A DNA stretch of 64,000 nt from Paractinoplanes brasiliensis (GCF_004362215.1 NZ_SNWR01000001.1:124001-188000); one strand, 5' to 3'. Positions 54,229 through 63,099 are shown, numbered from the stretch's first letter. A program made the numbers and translations. Notes: generated from the sequence alone by a model not told the origin.

Positions 54229-55470
54229 ATGACCGCTGACCGCACGTTCGTCATCGTGGGAGCCGGACAGGCCGGGGCGAACGCCGCCGAGACCCTGCGC
54301 GCCGAGGGCTTCGCGGGCCGTGTCGTCCTGCTGGGGGCCGAACCGCATTTCCCGTACGAACGTCCGCCGCTCTCCAAGGCGGTGCTCCTCGGCAAGGACG
54401 AGCCCGACAGCGTCTTCCTGCACGACGACGCCTGGTACGCCGAGCAGGACGTCGAAGTGCACATCGGCGCGGCGGCGCACGCCCTCGACCGGGCCGCCCG
54501 GCAGGTCTCGACCCGCGACGGCAGGACATTCCACTACGATCGGCTGCTCCTCGCCACCGGGTCCTCGCCGAGGTCGTTGCCGGTGGCCGGCGCCGACCTC
54601 GATGGCGTCGTGCGCCTGCGGACGCTGACCGACAGCCGACGGCTCGCCGGAAGACTGCGTACGGGCGCCCGCCTGGTGATCGTCGGCGCGGGGTGGATCG
54701 GCCTGGAGGTCGCGGCCGCCGCCTCGGCGAAGGGCGCGGACGTCACCGTCGTCGAGGCCGCCTCCCTCCCCCTGCAGCGCGTGCTCGGCGAGCGCATGGC
54801 TCGTTACTTCGCCGGCCTGCACACGGGGCGCGGGGTTCACTTCCGCTTCGGCAACCAGGTCACCGAGATACGCGGCGACGGCCGGGTCTCCCAAGTCGTG
54901 CTGGCCGACGGTTCCGTGCTCGGCGCCGACACGGTTCTCGTGGCCGTCGGCGTGCGCCCCGACATGGAATTGGCCGAGACGGCGGGCCTGGCCTGCGACG
55001 ACGGCATCCTCGTCGACCAGCGCCTGCGCACAAGCGACCCGCTGATCTTCGCCGCCGGTGACGCCGCCCGCGTCGGTCATCCGCTGCTCCGCGCCCGTGT
55101 GCGCTCCGAGCACTGGGACAACGCCGTGCACACCGGAACGACGGCGGCGCGGGCCATGCTGGACCAGGACGTCGTTCACGACCGGGTGCCGTACTTCTTC
55201 AGCGACCAGTACGACCTGGGCATGGAGTACACCGGCTGGGTGCCGCCCGGCCACGACGCCGGCCTCGTCATCCGTGGCGATCTCGGCAGTGGTGAGTTCC
55301 TGGCCTTCTGGACCGAGCGGGGCCGGGTGCTCGCCGGTATGAACGTCAACGTGTGGGACGTCGCCGACCGGATCGAGGCGCTGGTCCGGGCGGGGCTGCG
55401 CGACGGCCTCACCGTGCCGGCCGACCGGCTGGCCGACCCCGCCGTCCCGCTGAGCGACCTCCTCAGATGA
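54229..55470 (+). CDS. FAD-dependent ferredoxin/rubredoxin reductase (putidaredoxin reductase-like)
   Basis: A 413-residue flavoprotein. FAD site VIVGAGQAGANAAETLRAEG at about 7-26, PYERPPLSKAVLLG as in putidaredoxin and rhodocoxin reductases, NAD(P)H site LVIVGAGWIGLEVAAAASAK near 150, second FAD motif IFAAGDAAR near 275, and the reductase C-terminal domain from YFFSDQYDLGMEYTGW. It passes electrons from NAD(P)H to a ferredoxin, often for cytochrome P450s or oxygenases, but no ferredoxin or P450 gene is adjacent. GGGAGC precedes ATG 54229. It may share the folE regulator through read-through of the repeat array. Confidence 0.92.
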   Translation: MTADRTFVIVGAGQAGANAAETLRAEGFAGRVVLLGAEPHFPYERPPLSKAVLLGKDEPDSVFLHDDAWYAEQDVEVHIGAAAHALDRAARQVSTRDGRTFHYDRLLLATGSSPRSLPVAGADLDGVVRLRTLTDSRRLAGRLRTGARLVIVGAGWIGLEVAAAASAKGADVTVVEAASLPLQRVLGERMARYFAGLHTGRGVHFRFGNQVTEIRGDGRVSQVVLADGSVLGADTVLVAVGVRPDMELAETAGLACDDGILVDQRLRTSDPLIFAAGDAARVGHPLLRARVRSEHWDNAVHTGTTAARAMLDQDVVHDRVPYFFSDQYDLGMEYTGWVPPGHDAGLVIRGDLGSGEFLAFWTERGRVLAGMNVNVWDVADRIEALVRAGLRDGLTVPADRLADPAVPLSDLLR

Positions 55471-55497
55471 GGTCGTGCGGCGGCATCGCCCCGGCCA

Positions 55498-55557
55498 CCC
55501 CGGGTTGCGCCGCATCATGGCGTCGAAGATCGGCTCAAGCTTGTCCGGCGTGTTCAC
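55498..55557 (-). pseudogene. gdhA 5' stub (glutamate dehydrogenase N-terminus)
   Basis: Reading from GTG 55557 on the minus strand gives MNTPDKLEPIFDAMMRRNPG, which resembles from memory the start of NADP glutamate dehydrogenase (KL-x-I-x-D-x-VxxRNPGE). The sequence then runs into unrelated DNA near the reductase stop. Third positions in these 20 codons are almost all G or C. Short, so uncertain. Confidence 0.4.
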
Positions 55558-55888
55558 CAGGTTCGTCGCCCTGCACCTGGAGGCCGACGACGAGGAACTG
55601 ACCCGCCGGCTGCTGGCCCGGGCGGCTCTGGAGGGCCGGTCGGACGACACCGAGCCGGTCATCCGCCGCCGGCTCGCGCTGTATCACGAGGTCACCCATC
55701 CGATCGCCGACTGGTACGCCGCGCGCGGCATCCTGGTCTCGGTCGACGCCGTCCAGCCGGTGGAGCGGGTCGCCCGCCAGATCCTCACCGCCCTCGAGGC
55801 GATGCGGCCGCTGATCGAGCACGTCCCGGAAAGCGCCCGCCGCCCGATCGACCTCACCGGCCTGGGCCGCGCCTTCGGCCGGAGCTGA
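55517..55888 (+). pseudogene. 3' fragment of adenylate kinase
   Basis: From about 55560 the frame encodes FVALHLEADDEELTRRLLAR, EGRSDDTEPVIRRRLALYHE and a closing VDAVQPVERVARQILTALEAM. This matches the LID and C-terminal part of adenylate kinase. The P-loop (GPPGAGKGT) and NMP-binding half are missing, so it cannot be active. ATG 55517 is the nearest start but lies in sequence that belongs to the opposite-strand gdhA-like stub. The remnant's left end coincides with that stub's start, pointing to a deletion or recombination junction near 55558. Confidence 0.65.
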
Positions 55889-56135
55889 CCGGGCGCCCTA
55901 TCGGCACTCGTCGATTGACAGTTTGTTGGGTCGGGTGCACGATAAGTGCTACACAACGCGCGCTCGCCGGTGCGCGCGACACGGCCGGGGCTCAGCGGCC
56001 GGCGCCGGTCTCCGGCGTCCGCGCGGGAGGACAGGGCAGATCACCCCGCCGTCATCCCCGGCCTTCCCCCTGGGCTGTGCGCAGCCGTTGTTCCCCTCTG
56101 CGCGCGGCTCCACCCTGTCCTCAGGAGTGACAAGC
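55889..56135. other. upstream region of the secreted esterase
   Basis: Contains TTGACA (55915-55920) with a weak CACGAT 17 bases later, then a leader of roughly 190 bases without recognisable genes. AGGAG 8 bases before ATG 56136 is the ribosome binding site. Frames through it are open but show no product. Confidence 0.4.
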
Positions 56136-57491
56136 ATGAAGATCAAACGCCAATTGCTGTACGCCGTGGCCGCCGCACTGCTGGCCGTGGCCGGTCTTGC
56201 CCTCACGGCGCCCCGGGCGGCGTTCGCGGCCTCGCTGACCGAGGTGACCAGCTTCGGCAGCAACCCCGGCGGGATGCGCATGCACATCTACGTGCCGGAC
56301 GCGCGCCCGTCCAACCCGGCCATCGTGGTCGCCATGCACGGATGCGGCGGCTCGGGCCCCGGCTTCTACTCCGGCAGCGAGTTCGCCTCGCTGGCCGACC
56401 GGTACGGGTTCATCGTGATCTACCCGTCCGCGATGCAGGAGGCCGGTTTCGGCAAGTGCTTCGACACCTGGTCGGCCGCGTCCAAGCAGCGCAACGGCGG
56501 CAGCGACCCGGTCTCGATCGCGTCGATGGTGGCGTACGCCGGTCAGCGCTACGGCGGCGACCAGAACCGCGTGTACGCCACCGGAAGCTCGTCCGGCGGC
56601 ATGATGACCCAGCACATGCTCGCCCTGTACCCCGACCTGTTCAAGGCCGGCGCGTCGTTCATGGGCGTGCCGTTCAACTGCTTCGCGAACGCGGCCGACT
56701 ACCCGCCCGGGGGCCAGTGCACCGGCGGCAACATGAACCGCACACCGCAGCAGTGGGGTGACGCCGTCCGCCAGGTCAACCCGGGCTTCAGCGGCCCCCG
56801 TCCCCCGATCCAGCTGTGGCACGGCACCAACGACACGCTCGTGCCGTACTCGCTGCTGCAGGAGTCGGTCGAGCAGTGGACCAACGTCTTCGGCCTCAGC
56901 ACGAACCCGACGTCCAGCGACACCCCGCAGGCCAACTGGAACCGCCGCCGCTGGGCCGACGGGACCGGCAAGGTGCAGGTCGAGGCGTACAGCATCCAGG
57001 GCGCCGGGCACTCCCTGCCCAGCAGCGGAATGGCCGCGGCCGCCATCGCCTTCTTCGGCCTGACCACGCCCACCACTCCGCCGACCACTCCCCCGACCAC
57101 CCCGCCCACGACCCCTCCGACGACCCCTCCCACCACTCCACCGACCACTCCCCCGACGAGCCCGCCGACGACCTCGGCGTGCCGGGTCACCGCCGCGGTC
57201 AACGCCTGGAACAACGGGCTGACCGCGAACCTCACCATCACCAACACCGGCGCCGCCGCGATCAACGGCTGGCGGCTCGCCTTCGACCTGCCCTCGGGCC
57301 AGACCATCACCGGCGGCTGGAGCGCCTCGTACGCGCCGTCCTCGGGCCGCGTCACGGCGACCAACGTCGGCTACAACGGGAACCTGGCGCCCGGCGCCTC
57401 CACCACGATCGGTTTCCAGGCCACCCACTCCGGTAACAACGGCGGCCCCACCGGGTTCGCGCTCAACGGCTCCGCCTGCGTCACCGGCTGA
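56136..57491 (+). CDS. secreted PHB-depolymerase-type esterase with CBM2
   Basis: A 451-residue exported enzyme. Signal peptide about 1-31 ends at APRAAFA-A. The catalytic domain (about 32-310) is of the LpqC/feruloyl or acetylxylan esterase group: VVAMHGCGGSGPGF, nucleophile Ser in ATGSSSGGMMTQ, Asp in WHGTNDTLVP and His in QGAGHSLPSS. A TTPPTTPP linker (about 311-350) leads to a C-terminal CBM2 (about 351-451) with the two end cysteines in SACRVTA and GSACVTG and conserved Trp residues that bind cellulose or xylan. It likely removes ester side groups from plant cell-wall hemicellulose. Confidence 0.9.
   Translation: MKIKRQLLYAVAAALLAVAGLALTAPRAAFAASLTEVTSFGSNPGGMRMHIYVPDARPSNPAIVVAMHGCGGSGPGFYSGSEFASLADRYGFIVIYPSAMQEAGFGKCFDTWSAASKQRNGGSDPVSIASMVAYAGQRYGGDQNRVYATGSSSGGMMTQHMLALYPDLFKAGASFMGVPFNCFANAADYPPGGQCTGGNMNRTPQQWGDAVRQVNPGFSGPRPPIQLWHGTNDTLVPYSLLQESVEQWTNVFGLSTNPTSSDTPQANWNRRRWADGTGKVQVEAYSIQGAGHSLPSSGMAAAAIAFFGLTTPTTPPTTPPTTPPTTPPTTPPTTPPTTPPTSPPTTSACRVTAAVNAWNNGLTANLTITNTGAAAINGWRLAFDLPSGQTITGGWSASYAPSSGRVTATNVGYNGNLAPGASTTIGFQATHSGNNGGPTGFALNGSACVTG
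57062..57175 (+). repeat. Thr-Pro linker repeats
   Basis: Short tandem units coding TTPPTTPP, variants of ACCACTCCGCCG, joining the esterase and CBM2 domains. Typical of actinomycete modular hydrolases. Confidence 0.8.
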
Positions 57492-57593
57492 CGAACCCCG
57501 GTGTGGGCGGCGAGGTGGCGCGCCGTCCACACCGGCCGGCGGCATGGGAAGATCGTCGGAGTCGTCAGCCCCCGACTCTGCCGGAGCCGTCGC

Positions 57594-58574
57594 GTGACCA
57601 GCCCGTACGACATCGACGAGATCTTCCCGGACGACGCGGCGGACGCCGTACGCCTGCCACGCCGCCAGGCCGGGAACTCGCCGCAGGACCTCACCGTGAC
57701 CCTGCTCGCCGACTACACCTTGAGCACCGGGGGTGAACTGCCGTCTGCGGCCATCGTGGCCCTGCTGGCCGAGGCCGGGGTGAGCCAGGCCGGCGCCCGG
57801 ACGGCCATCAGCCGCCTCGCCCGTCGCGGGGTGCTGCAGGTGAGCCGGCAGGGACGGCGCAGCGCGTACCGGCTCACCCCCGAGGCGGCCGAGTTCCTCT
57901 CCGTCGGCGGCAGCTCGATCGTCTCGGCGGCCACCGGGGCCGAGTCGTGGGACGAGCACTGGACGCTGATCGCGTTCTCGCTGCCGCAGGGTGAACGCGC
58001 CCGCCGGCAGGAACTGCGCAACAAGCTGCGCTGGATGGGCTACGCCCCGCTGTACGACGGCCTGTGGATCTCGCCGCACGACCTGTCCGACAAGGCCCGG
58101 GCCCAGCTGGCGCTGTTCGCCCCCGGCACCATGACGGTGTTCCGCGCCCGGCACGTCGACCTCGACGCGAACCCGCAGCGCCGGCCCGTCCAGGCGTGGG
58201 ACATCGCCGGCATCGCCCGCGAGTACGAGGCCTTCCTCCAGCATTGGGGCGGCGTCCCGGCCCGCATCACGGCGGACGCGCTCGCCGGGCCAGAGGCGGT
58301 GCAAGCCCGTACGGAGGTGATGGACACCTACCGGCGCCTGCCCGTCCTCGATCCCCGCCTGCCGTTGCAGCTGTTACCGCCCGGGTGGCCCCGGAAGACG
58401 GCCCGGGACTTGTTCGTCGCCGTTTACGACGGGCTGGCCGGGATCGCGCAGGAACACGTCCGTGCGGTCGCGGCCACTTCCGCCGACGGCCCGGTCGACG
58501 GCATCCGGGCTCACACCGTCGCCGCCCTGGCCGCCAGGTTGCCCGCCCGCCCAGCCGCTCGCTCGTCCTCCTGA
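57594..58574 (+). CDS. PaaX-family transcriptional regulator
   Basis: A 326-residue regulator. The winged helix (about 25-100) includes LLADYTLSTGGELPSAAIVA and ARTAISRLARRGVLQVSRQG. The PaaX middle domain follows (about 120-200) with WDEHWTLIAFSLPQGERARR and RWMGYAPLYDGLWISP, and the C-terminal domain ends RLPLQLLPPGWPRKTARDLF. PaaX proteins repress aromatic or phenylacetate catabolism genes, using CoA thioesters as inducers; the target here is unknown. GTG 57594 follows CGGAG at 7 bases. It lies between secreted hydrolase genes but reads alone. Confidence 0.85.
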   Translation: MTSPYDIDEIFPDDAADAVRLPRRQAGNSPQDLTVTLLADYTLSTGGELPSAAIVALLAEAGVSQAGARTAISRLARRGVLQVSRQGRRSAYRLTPEAAEFLSVGGSSIVSAATGAESWDEHWTLIAFSLPQGERARRQELRNKLRWMGYAPLYDGLWISPHDLSDKARAQLALFAPGTMTVFRARHVDLDANPQRRPVQAWDIAGIAREYEAFLQHWGGVPARITADALAGPEAVQARTEVMDTYRRLPVLDPRLPLQLLPPGWPRKTARDLFVAVYDGLAGIAQEHVRAVAATSADGPVDGIRAHTVAALAARLPARPAARSSS

Positions 58575-58821
58575 ACGGCGACCGATCGCCACCCCGCAGC
58601 TCGTACGCCGTTGTCAGCGCTCACCTACGCGAACCGAGGCGGGACATCGCGGCGCTCGGGTCCGGTGGGCTGTGCCCGGATCGCCGGCTCGCATTTCTCC
58701 GACCGGGCGGCTGTTTGATTCGTATCGGCGTAACACTTTTTCGCGGAACAAATTTGAAAGCCGATACACATTTCCGCACTTGAATGTCGCAGAACATTCT
58801 GGCAACGTCTTTCACACGCGC

Positions 58822-58835
58822 TGTTAACGTTCACC
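58822..58835. promoter_or_regulatory. LacI-type operator candidate
   Basis: TGTTAACGTTCACC centres on AACGTT with GT/AC flanks, the symmetry of LacI-family sites that control actinomycete sugar and hydrolase genes. It lies 76 bases before the SGNH gene. Confidence 0.45.
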
Positions 58836-58841
58836 TGGATC

Positions 58842-58862
58842 TCGTGCGGCTATTACGGCCGC
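58842..58862. promoter_or_regulatory. 7-bp inverted repeat in the leader
   Basis: GTGCGGC-TATTACG-GCCGCAC; perfect arms, 7-base loop, about 48 bases before the start codon of the SGNH gene. Confidence 0.45.
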
Positions 58863-58910
58863 ACTGTTTGGCGTGCCGCGTCCACCGGCGGCCCGCCGAA
58901 AGGAGCACCT

Positions 58911-60008
58911 GTGCACAAACGAAGAAACAGCATTCTCGCCGTCGCCCTGGCTCTGGGGCTGGCGCTCGCCGGTGCGGCCGCTCCCGCCGCCGCGGCCGAG
59001 TCGAACGGCGGCGTCAAGGTCATGCCGCTGGGCGATTCGATCACGGAGGGAACGCAGGTTCCCGGCGGTTACCGCATCGGGCTGTGGCAGCGGCTGGCCG
59101 GCGCCGGCTACCGGGTCGACTTCGTCGGCACGCAGTCCAACGGCCCGGCCTCCCTCGGCGACCACGACCACCAGGGACACCCGGGCTGGCGGATCGACCA
59201 GATCGACGCGAACATCACGCGCTGGCTGGCCACCGCGAACCCCCGCACCGTCCTGCTGCACATCGGCACCAACGACATCCTGCAGAACTACAACGTCGGG
59301 TCCGCGCCGAGCCGGCTCTCGACGCTGATCGACCGCATCACCACGGCCGCGCCCGCCGCCGACGTGTTCGTGGCGACGATCATTCCGCTCGCCAACTCCG
59401 GCCAGGAGGCGGCCGCGCGCACCTTCAACGGCGCGATCCCGGGAATCGTGCAGAGCAAGGTGAACAGCGGCAAGCGGGTGCACCTGGTCGACATGCACGC
59501 CGCCCTGACCACCGCCGACCTGATCGACGGCGTCCACCCGACCGCCGGCGGTTACGACAAGATGGCCGCCGTCTGGTACGCCGCGCTGCGTTCGGTCCCC
59601 GGCACCATCGGCGATCCCGGCGGCTCCACCACCGGCGGGGCCCTGGTCGGCGCCGGCTCCGGGCGATGCCTGGACGTACCGGGCAGCAACACCGCCAACG
59701 GCACCCAGCCGATCATCTGGGACTGCAACAACGCCGCCAACCAGCGCTGGACCACCTCCGGCCAGACCCTGCAGTCGCTGGGCAAGTGCCTCGACTCCCC
59801 GACCGGCGCCACCGCCGGCACGAAGGCGCAGCTCTGGGACTGCTCCGGGGCGGCCAACCAGCGCTGGAACCGCAACGCCAACGGAACCATCAGCAACGCC
59901 GCGTCCGGCCTGTGCCTGGACGTGCGAGCCAACGCCACCGCCAACGGCAGCCAGGTCCAGCTGTGGACCTGCACCGCATCCCCCAACCAGGTCTGGACCG
60001 GTCGATAA
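58911..60008 (+). CDS. secreted SGNH esterase with CBM13 (ricin B-type)
   Basis: A 365-residue exported esterase. Signal peptide about 1-30. The SGNH/GDSL domain (about 35-225) has block I PLGDSITEG, block III HIGTNDIL and block V DLIDGVHPTAGGY with catalytic Asp and His. A short linker leads to a CBM13 beta-trefoil (about 243-365) with repeated CLDVPGSNTANGTQ-IIWDCN and QRW motifs. It is probably a carbohydrate esterase acting on decorated hemicellulose. GTG 58911 has AAAGGAG upstream. It is the first gene of an apparent three-gene secreted enzyme operon; ATG 60011 follows its stop by 2 bases. Confidence 0.9.
   Translation: MHKRRNSILAVALALGLALAGAAAPAAAAESNGGVKVMPLGDSITEGTQVPGGYRIGLWQRLAGAGYRVDFVGTQSNGPASLGDHDHQGHPGWRIDQIDANITRWLATANPRTVLLHIGTNDILQNYNVGSAPSRLSTLIDRITTAAPAADVFVATIIPLANSGQEAAARTFNGAIPGIVQSKVNSGKRVHLVDMHAALTTADLIDGVHPTAGGYDKMAAVWYAALRSVPGTIGDPGGSTTGGALVGAGSGRCLDVPGSNTANGTQPIIWDCNNAANQRWTTSGQTLQSLGKCLDSPTGATAGTKAQLWDCSGAANQRWNRNANGTISNAASGLCLDVRANATANGSQVQLWTCTASPNQVWTGR
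59776..59843 (+). repeat. 68-bp identical CBM13 tract, copy 1
   Basis: Identical to 61413-61480, within a longer region of high identity (about 59665-59843 against 61302-61480). It encodes the middle CBM13 repeat with CLDSPTGATAGTKAQLWDC. Confidence 0.9.
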
Positions 60009-60010
60009 CC

Positions 60011-61645
60011 ATGAGACGTTTGAAGACCCTGCTCGCGACGGCGGTGCTGCTGCTGTCGGCAACCGCGTTCGTGGCCACCGCCACGCCCGCCCAGGCCCTG
60101 GACAACGGGGTGGGCCGCACCCCGCCGATGGGCTGGAACAGCTGGAACACGTTCTTCTGCAACATCAACGAGTCGCTGATCCGGGGCATGGCCGACAGCA
60201 TGGTCAGCAGCGGCATGCGGGACGCCGGCTACCAGTACGTGGTGGTCGACGACTGCTGGATGAGCCCGAACCGCGACTCCAGCGGCAACCTGCAGGCCGA
60301 ACCCTCCCGCTTCCCCAGCGGCATGAAGGCGCTCGGCGACTACATCCACAGCAAGGGCCTGAAGTTCGGCATCTATCAGGCGCCGCTCGACAGGACCTGT
60401 GCGCAGTACTTCGGCAACTACCCGGGCGCGACCGGCAGCCAGGGGCACGAGGCCCAGGACGCCCGGCAGTTCGCCGCGTGGGGCGTCGACTACCTGAAGT
60501 ACGACTGGTGCTCGCCCTCCGGCAGCATCAACGACCAGGTCACCACGTTCGCCAAGATGCGCGACGCGCTCGCGGCCACCGGACGGCCGATTCTGTACAG
60601 CATCAACTCGAACAGCATCCACTCCAAGACGGGCCCGCAGCGCAACTGGGGCGACGTGGCCAACATCTGGCGCACCACCGAGGACATCCAGCTGGTGTGG
60701 AAGACCGACCAGGTCAACGACTACCCGATGGGCGTGCAGAACATCATCGACGTCAACGTGCCGCTGGCCGGGTACGCCAAGCCGGGCGGGTTCAACGACC
60801 CGGACATGATGGAGGTCGGCCGGGGCACGCTGACCGACACCGAACAGCGCTCCCACTTCGCCATGTGGGCGATCATGGCGGCGCCGCTGATCGCGGGCAA
60901 CGACCTGCGTAACATGTCGGCCGCGACCCAGACGATCCTCAAGAACCCGCGGCTCATCGCGATCAACCAGGACACCCTCGGCCGCCAGGGCGCTCAGGTC
61001 GCGGGCGACGCCAACTTCCGCGTACTGGCGAAACGCCTGTCCAACGGTGACGTGGCGGTCGCTCTTTTCAACCAGAGCAACAGCACCCGTACGATCTCCA
61101 CCACCGCCGCCGCCATCGGCAAGTCCGGGGCCTCGTCGTACTCGCTGGTCGATGCCTGGACCGGCGCGACGAGCAGCACCAGCGGCACGATCAGCGCGAG
61201 CGTGCCCGCGCACGGCACGGCCGTCTACCGGGTGAGCGGCGGCACCACCGGCGACCCGACCACCCCGCCCACGAGCAGCCTGGTCAGCGCCTCGTCGGGC
61301 CGCTGCCTGGACGTGCCGAACAGCAACACCGCCAACGGCACCCAGCCGGTCATCTGGGACTGCAACAACGCCGCCAACCAGCGCTGGACCACCTCCGGCC
61401 AGGCCCTGCAGGCGCTGGGCAAGTGCCTCGACTCCCCGACCGGCGCCACCGCCGGCACGAAGGCGCAGCTCTGGGACTGCAACGGCGGCGCCAACCAGCA
61501 GTGGACGTTCCAGTCCAACGGCACGATCCGCAACAACCAGTCCGGCCTCTGCCTGGACGTCAACAACAACCAGACCGCCAACGGCACGGTGACGCTGCTG
61601 TGGACCTGCACGGGCGCAGCCAACCAGCAGTGGAGCCGGCGATGA
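60011..61645 (+). CDS. secreted GH27 alpha-galactosidase with CBM13
   Basis: A 544-residue exported glycosidase. Signal peptide about 1-32 ends TPAQA. The GH27 barrel (about 33-310) shows TPPMGWNSWNTF, YVVVDDCWM, nucleophile Asp in VDYLKYDWCS and acid/base Asp in WRTTEDIQLVW, and a beta-sandwich (about 320-410) follows. The C-terminal CBM13 (about 418-544) is closely related at DNA level to that of the preceding SGNH gene. It would release alpha-linked galactose from galactomannan or similar. The ATG stands 2 bases after the SGNH stop without a strong ribosome binding site, so translation is probably coupled. The stop overlaps the GH43 start. Confidence 0.92.
   Translation: MRRLKTLLATAVLLLSATAFVATATPAQALDNGVGRTPPMGWNSWNTFFCNINESLIRGMADSMVSSGMRDAGYQYVVVDDCWMSPNRDSSGNLQAEPSRFPSGMKALGDYIHSKGLKFGIYQAPLDRTCAQYFGNYPGATGSQGHEAQDARQFAAWGVDYLKYDWCSPSGSINDQVTTFAKMRDALAATGRPILYSINSNSIHSKTGPQRNWGDVANIWRTTEDIQLVWKTDQVNDYPMGVQNIIDVNVPLAGYAKPGGFNDPDMMEVGRGTLTDTEQRSHFAMWAIMAAPLIAGNDLRNMSAATQTILKNPRLIAINQDTLGRQGAQVAGDANFRVLAKRLSNGDVAVALFNQSNSTRTISTTAAAIGKSGASSYSLVDAWTGATSSTSGTISASVPAHGTAVYRVSGGTTGDPTTPPTSSLVSASSGRCLDVPNSNTANGTQPVIWDCNNAANQRWTTSGQALQALGKCLDSPTGATAGTKAQLWDCNGGANQQWTFQSNGTIRNNQSGLCLDVNNNQTANGTVTLLWTCTGAANQQWSRR
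61413..61480 (+). repeat. 68-bp identical CBM13 tract, copy 2
   Basis: Second copy, in the GH27 gene. Flanking parts of the two CBM13 domains differ more, as after partial gene conversion. Confidence 0.9.
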
Positions 61646-63009
61646 GGGCCCGGTGGCGGCGGATCGCCGCCTCGCTCGTCGCGTCCGTCTGCGTGCTGGT
61701 GACGCCCGCCTTCGCCGGGACGGCGCGGGCCGACAACCCGATCGTGCAGACGGTCTACACCGCCGACCCGGCGCCGCTGGTGCACAACGGGCGGGTGTAC
61801 CTCTACACCGGTCACGACGAGGACAACTCGACCTGGTTCACCATGAAGGAGTGGCGGGTGTACTCCTCAGCCGACATGGTGAACTGGACCGACCACGGCT
61901 CCCCGATGAGCCTGGCCACGTTCAGCTGGGCCAGCGCCGACGCGTGGGCCGGGCAGGTCATCAGCCGCAACGGCAAGTTCTACTGGTACGTGCCGGTCAA
62001 GAACCGGGCGACCGGGCGGATGGCCATCGGCGTGGGGGTGTCGTCCAGCCCGACCGGGCCGTTCACCGACGCGCTCGGGCGGCCGCTGGCCGAGAACGGT
62101 GAGATCGACCCGTCGGTCTTCATCGACGACAACGGGCAGGCCTACCTCTACTGGGGCAACCCGAACCTGTGGTACGTCCGGCTGAACTCAGACATGATCA
62201 GCTACAGCGGCGGCGTCAACCAGATTCCGCTCACCACGGCCGGCTTCGGAACCCGTACGGGAGATGCCTCTCGCCCGACGCTCTATGAGGAAGGCCCTTG
62301 GGTCTTCAAACGGAACGGCCTGTATTACAACGTGTTCGCGGCGAAATGCTGCTCGGAGTTCATCGGGTATTCCACGGCGCCCGGACCGACCGGACCGTGG
62401 ACGTATCGCGGCACGATCATGCCCACCCAGGGCAGCAGTTTCACCAATCACGCCGGCATAATCGACTTCAACGGCGGGTCGTATTTCTTCTACCACAACG
62501 GCGCGCTTCCCGGCGGTGGCGGTTTCACCCGTTCGGTGGCCGTCGAGAAGTTCACCTACAACGCCGACGGCACCATCCCGACCATCAACATGACCACTTC
62601 CGGCGCCCCGCAGAACGGCACCCTCAACCCGTACGTACGGCAGGAGGCCGAGACGATCGCGTGGAGTTCCGGGGTCGAGACCGAACCGTCGTCCGAGGGC
62701 GGGATGAACGTCGGGTACATCGAGAACGGCGACTACATCAAGGTGAAGGGCGTCGCCTTCGGTAACGGCGCCGGCTCGTTCACCGCCCGGGTCGCCTCGG
62801 CCACCAGCGGCGGGCGTCTCGAGCTGCGCAGCGGAAGCCCGACCGGCACCCTGGCCGGTACGTGCACGGTGCCCGGCACAGGCGGCTGGCAGGCGTGGAC
62901 GTCGGTCTCGTGCCCGGTGTCCGGGCTGACCGGCAACCGGGACCTCTACCTGCGGTTCACCGGCGGCAGCGGTTATCTGTTCAACCTGAACTGGTGGCAG
63001 TTCTCGTAG
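61642..63009 (+). CDS. secreted GH43 glycosidase with CBM6
   Basis: A 455-residue exported enzyme. Signal peptide about 1-30 (ending GTARA). The five-bladed GH43 domain (about 32-310) has the catalytic base Asp in YTADPAPLVHNGRVYLYTGH, the pKa-modulating Asp in GEIDPSVFIDDNG and the acid Glu in LYEEGPWVFKRNGLYYNVFA. A CBM6 follows (about 325-455), beginning VRQEAETIAW and ending LNWWQFS. Probable arabinofuranosidase, xylosidase or arabinanase. ATG 61642 overlaps the GH27 stop (ATGA), so the two are co-translated. A strong hairpin terminator follows the stop. Confidence 0.92.
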   Translation: MRARWRRIAASLVASVCVLVTPAFAGTARADNPIVQTVYTADPAPLVHNGRVYLYTGHDEDNSTWFTMKEWRVYSSADMVNWTDHGSPMSLATFSWASADAWAGQVISRNGKFYWYVPVKNRATGRMAIGVGVSSSPTGPFTDALGRPLAENGEIDPSVFIDDNGQAYLYWGNPNLWYVRLNSDMISYSGGVNQIPLTTAGFGTRTGDASRPTLYEEGPWVFKRNGLYYNVFAAKCCSEFIGYSTAPGPTGPWTYRGTIMPTQGSSFTNHAGIIDFNGGSYFFYHNGALPGGGGFTRSVAVEKFTYNADGTIPTINMTTSGAPQNGTLNPYVRQEAETIAWSSGVETEPSSEGGMNVGYIENGDYIKVKGVAFGNGAGSFTARVASATSGGRLELRSGSPTGTLAGTCTVPGTGGWQAWTSVSCPVSGLTGNRDLYLRFTGGSGYLFNLNWWQFS

Positions 63010-63017
63010 CGACGGGC

Positions 63018-63047
63018 CTCCGGGGTACAGCCTGCTGTACCCCGGAG
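63018..63047. terminator. hairpin after GH43
   Basis: CTCCGGGGTACAG-CCTG-CTGTACCCCGGAG, a perfect 13-bp stem with 4-base loop, starts 9 bases after the GH43 stop. No U-run follows. It probably ends the SGNH-GH27-GH43 transcript. Confidence 0.75.
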
Positions 63048-63099
63048 AGGCCAGTTACCTGGATCGATCCGACAGGGCCGGCGAAATAGCGTTTCCGGC

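Larger units (their letters stand above)
58575..58910. other. regulatory region of the polysaccharide hydrolase cluster
   Basis: 336 bases, richer in A/T than the flanks. It holds CAGAA-CA-TTCTG (58790-58801), the LacI-operator-like TGTTAACGTTCACC (58822-58835) and an inverted repeat GTGCGGC/GCCGCAC (58842-58862). AAAGGAG precedes GTG 58911. TTGAAA at 58754-58759 and TTGAAT near 58780 are candidate -35 elements. Confidence 0.5.

Noticed and set aside
53965..55662. 565-codon minus-strand frame opposite the ferredoxin reductase
   Set aside because: Composition of a shadow frame; only the first codons near 55557 (gdhA-like stub) look like real coding sequence.
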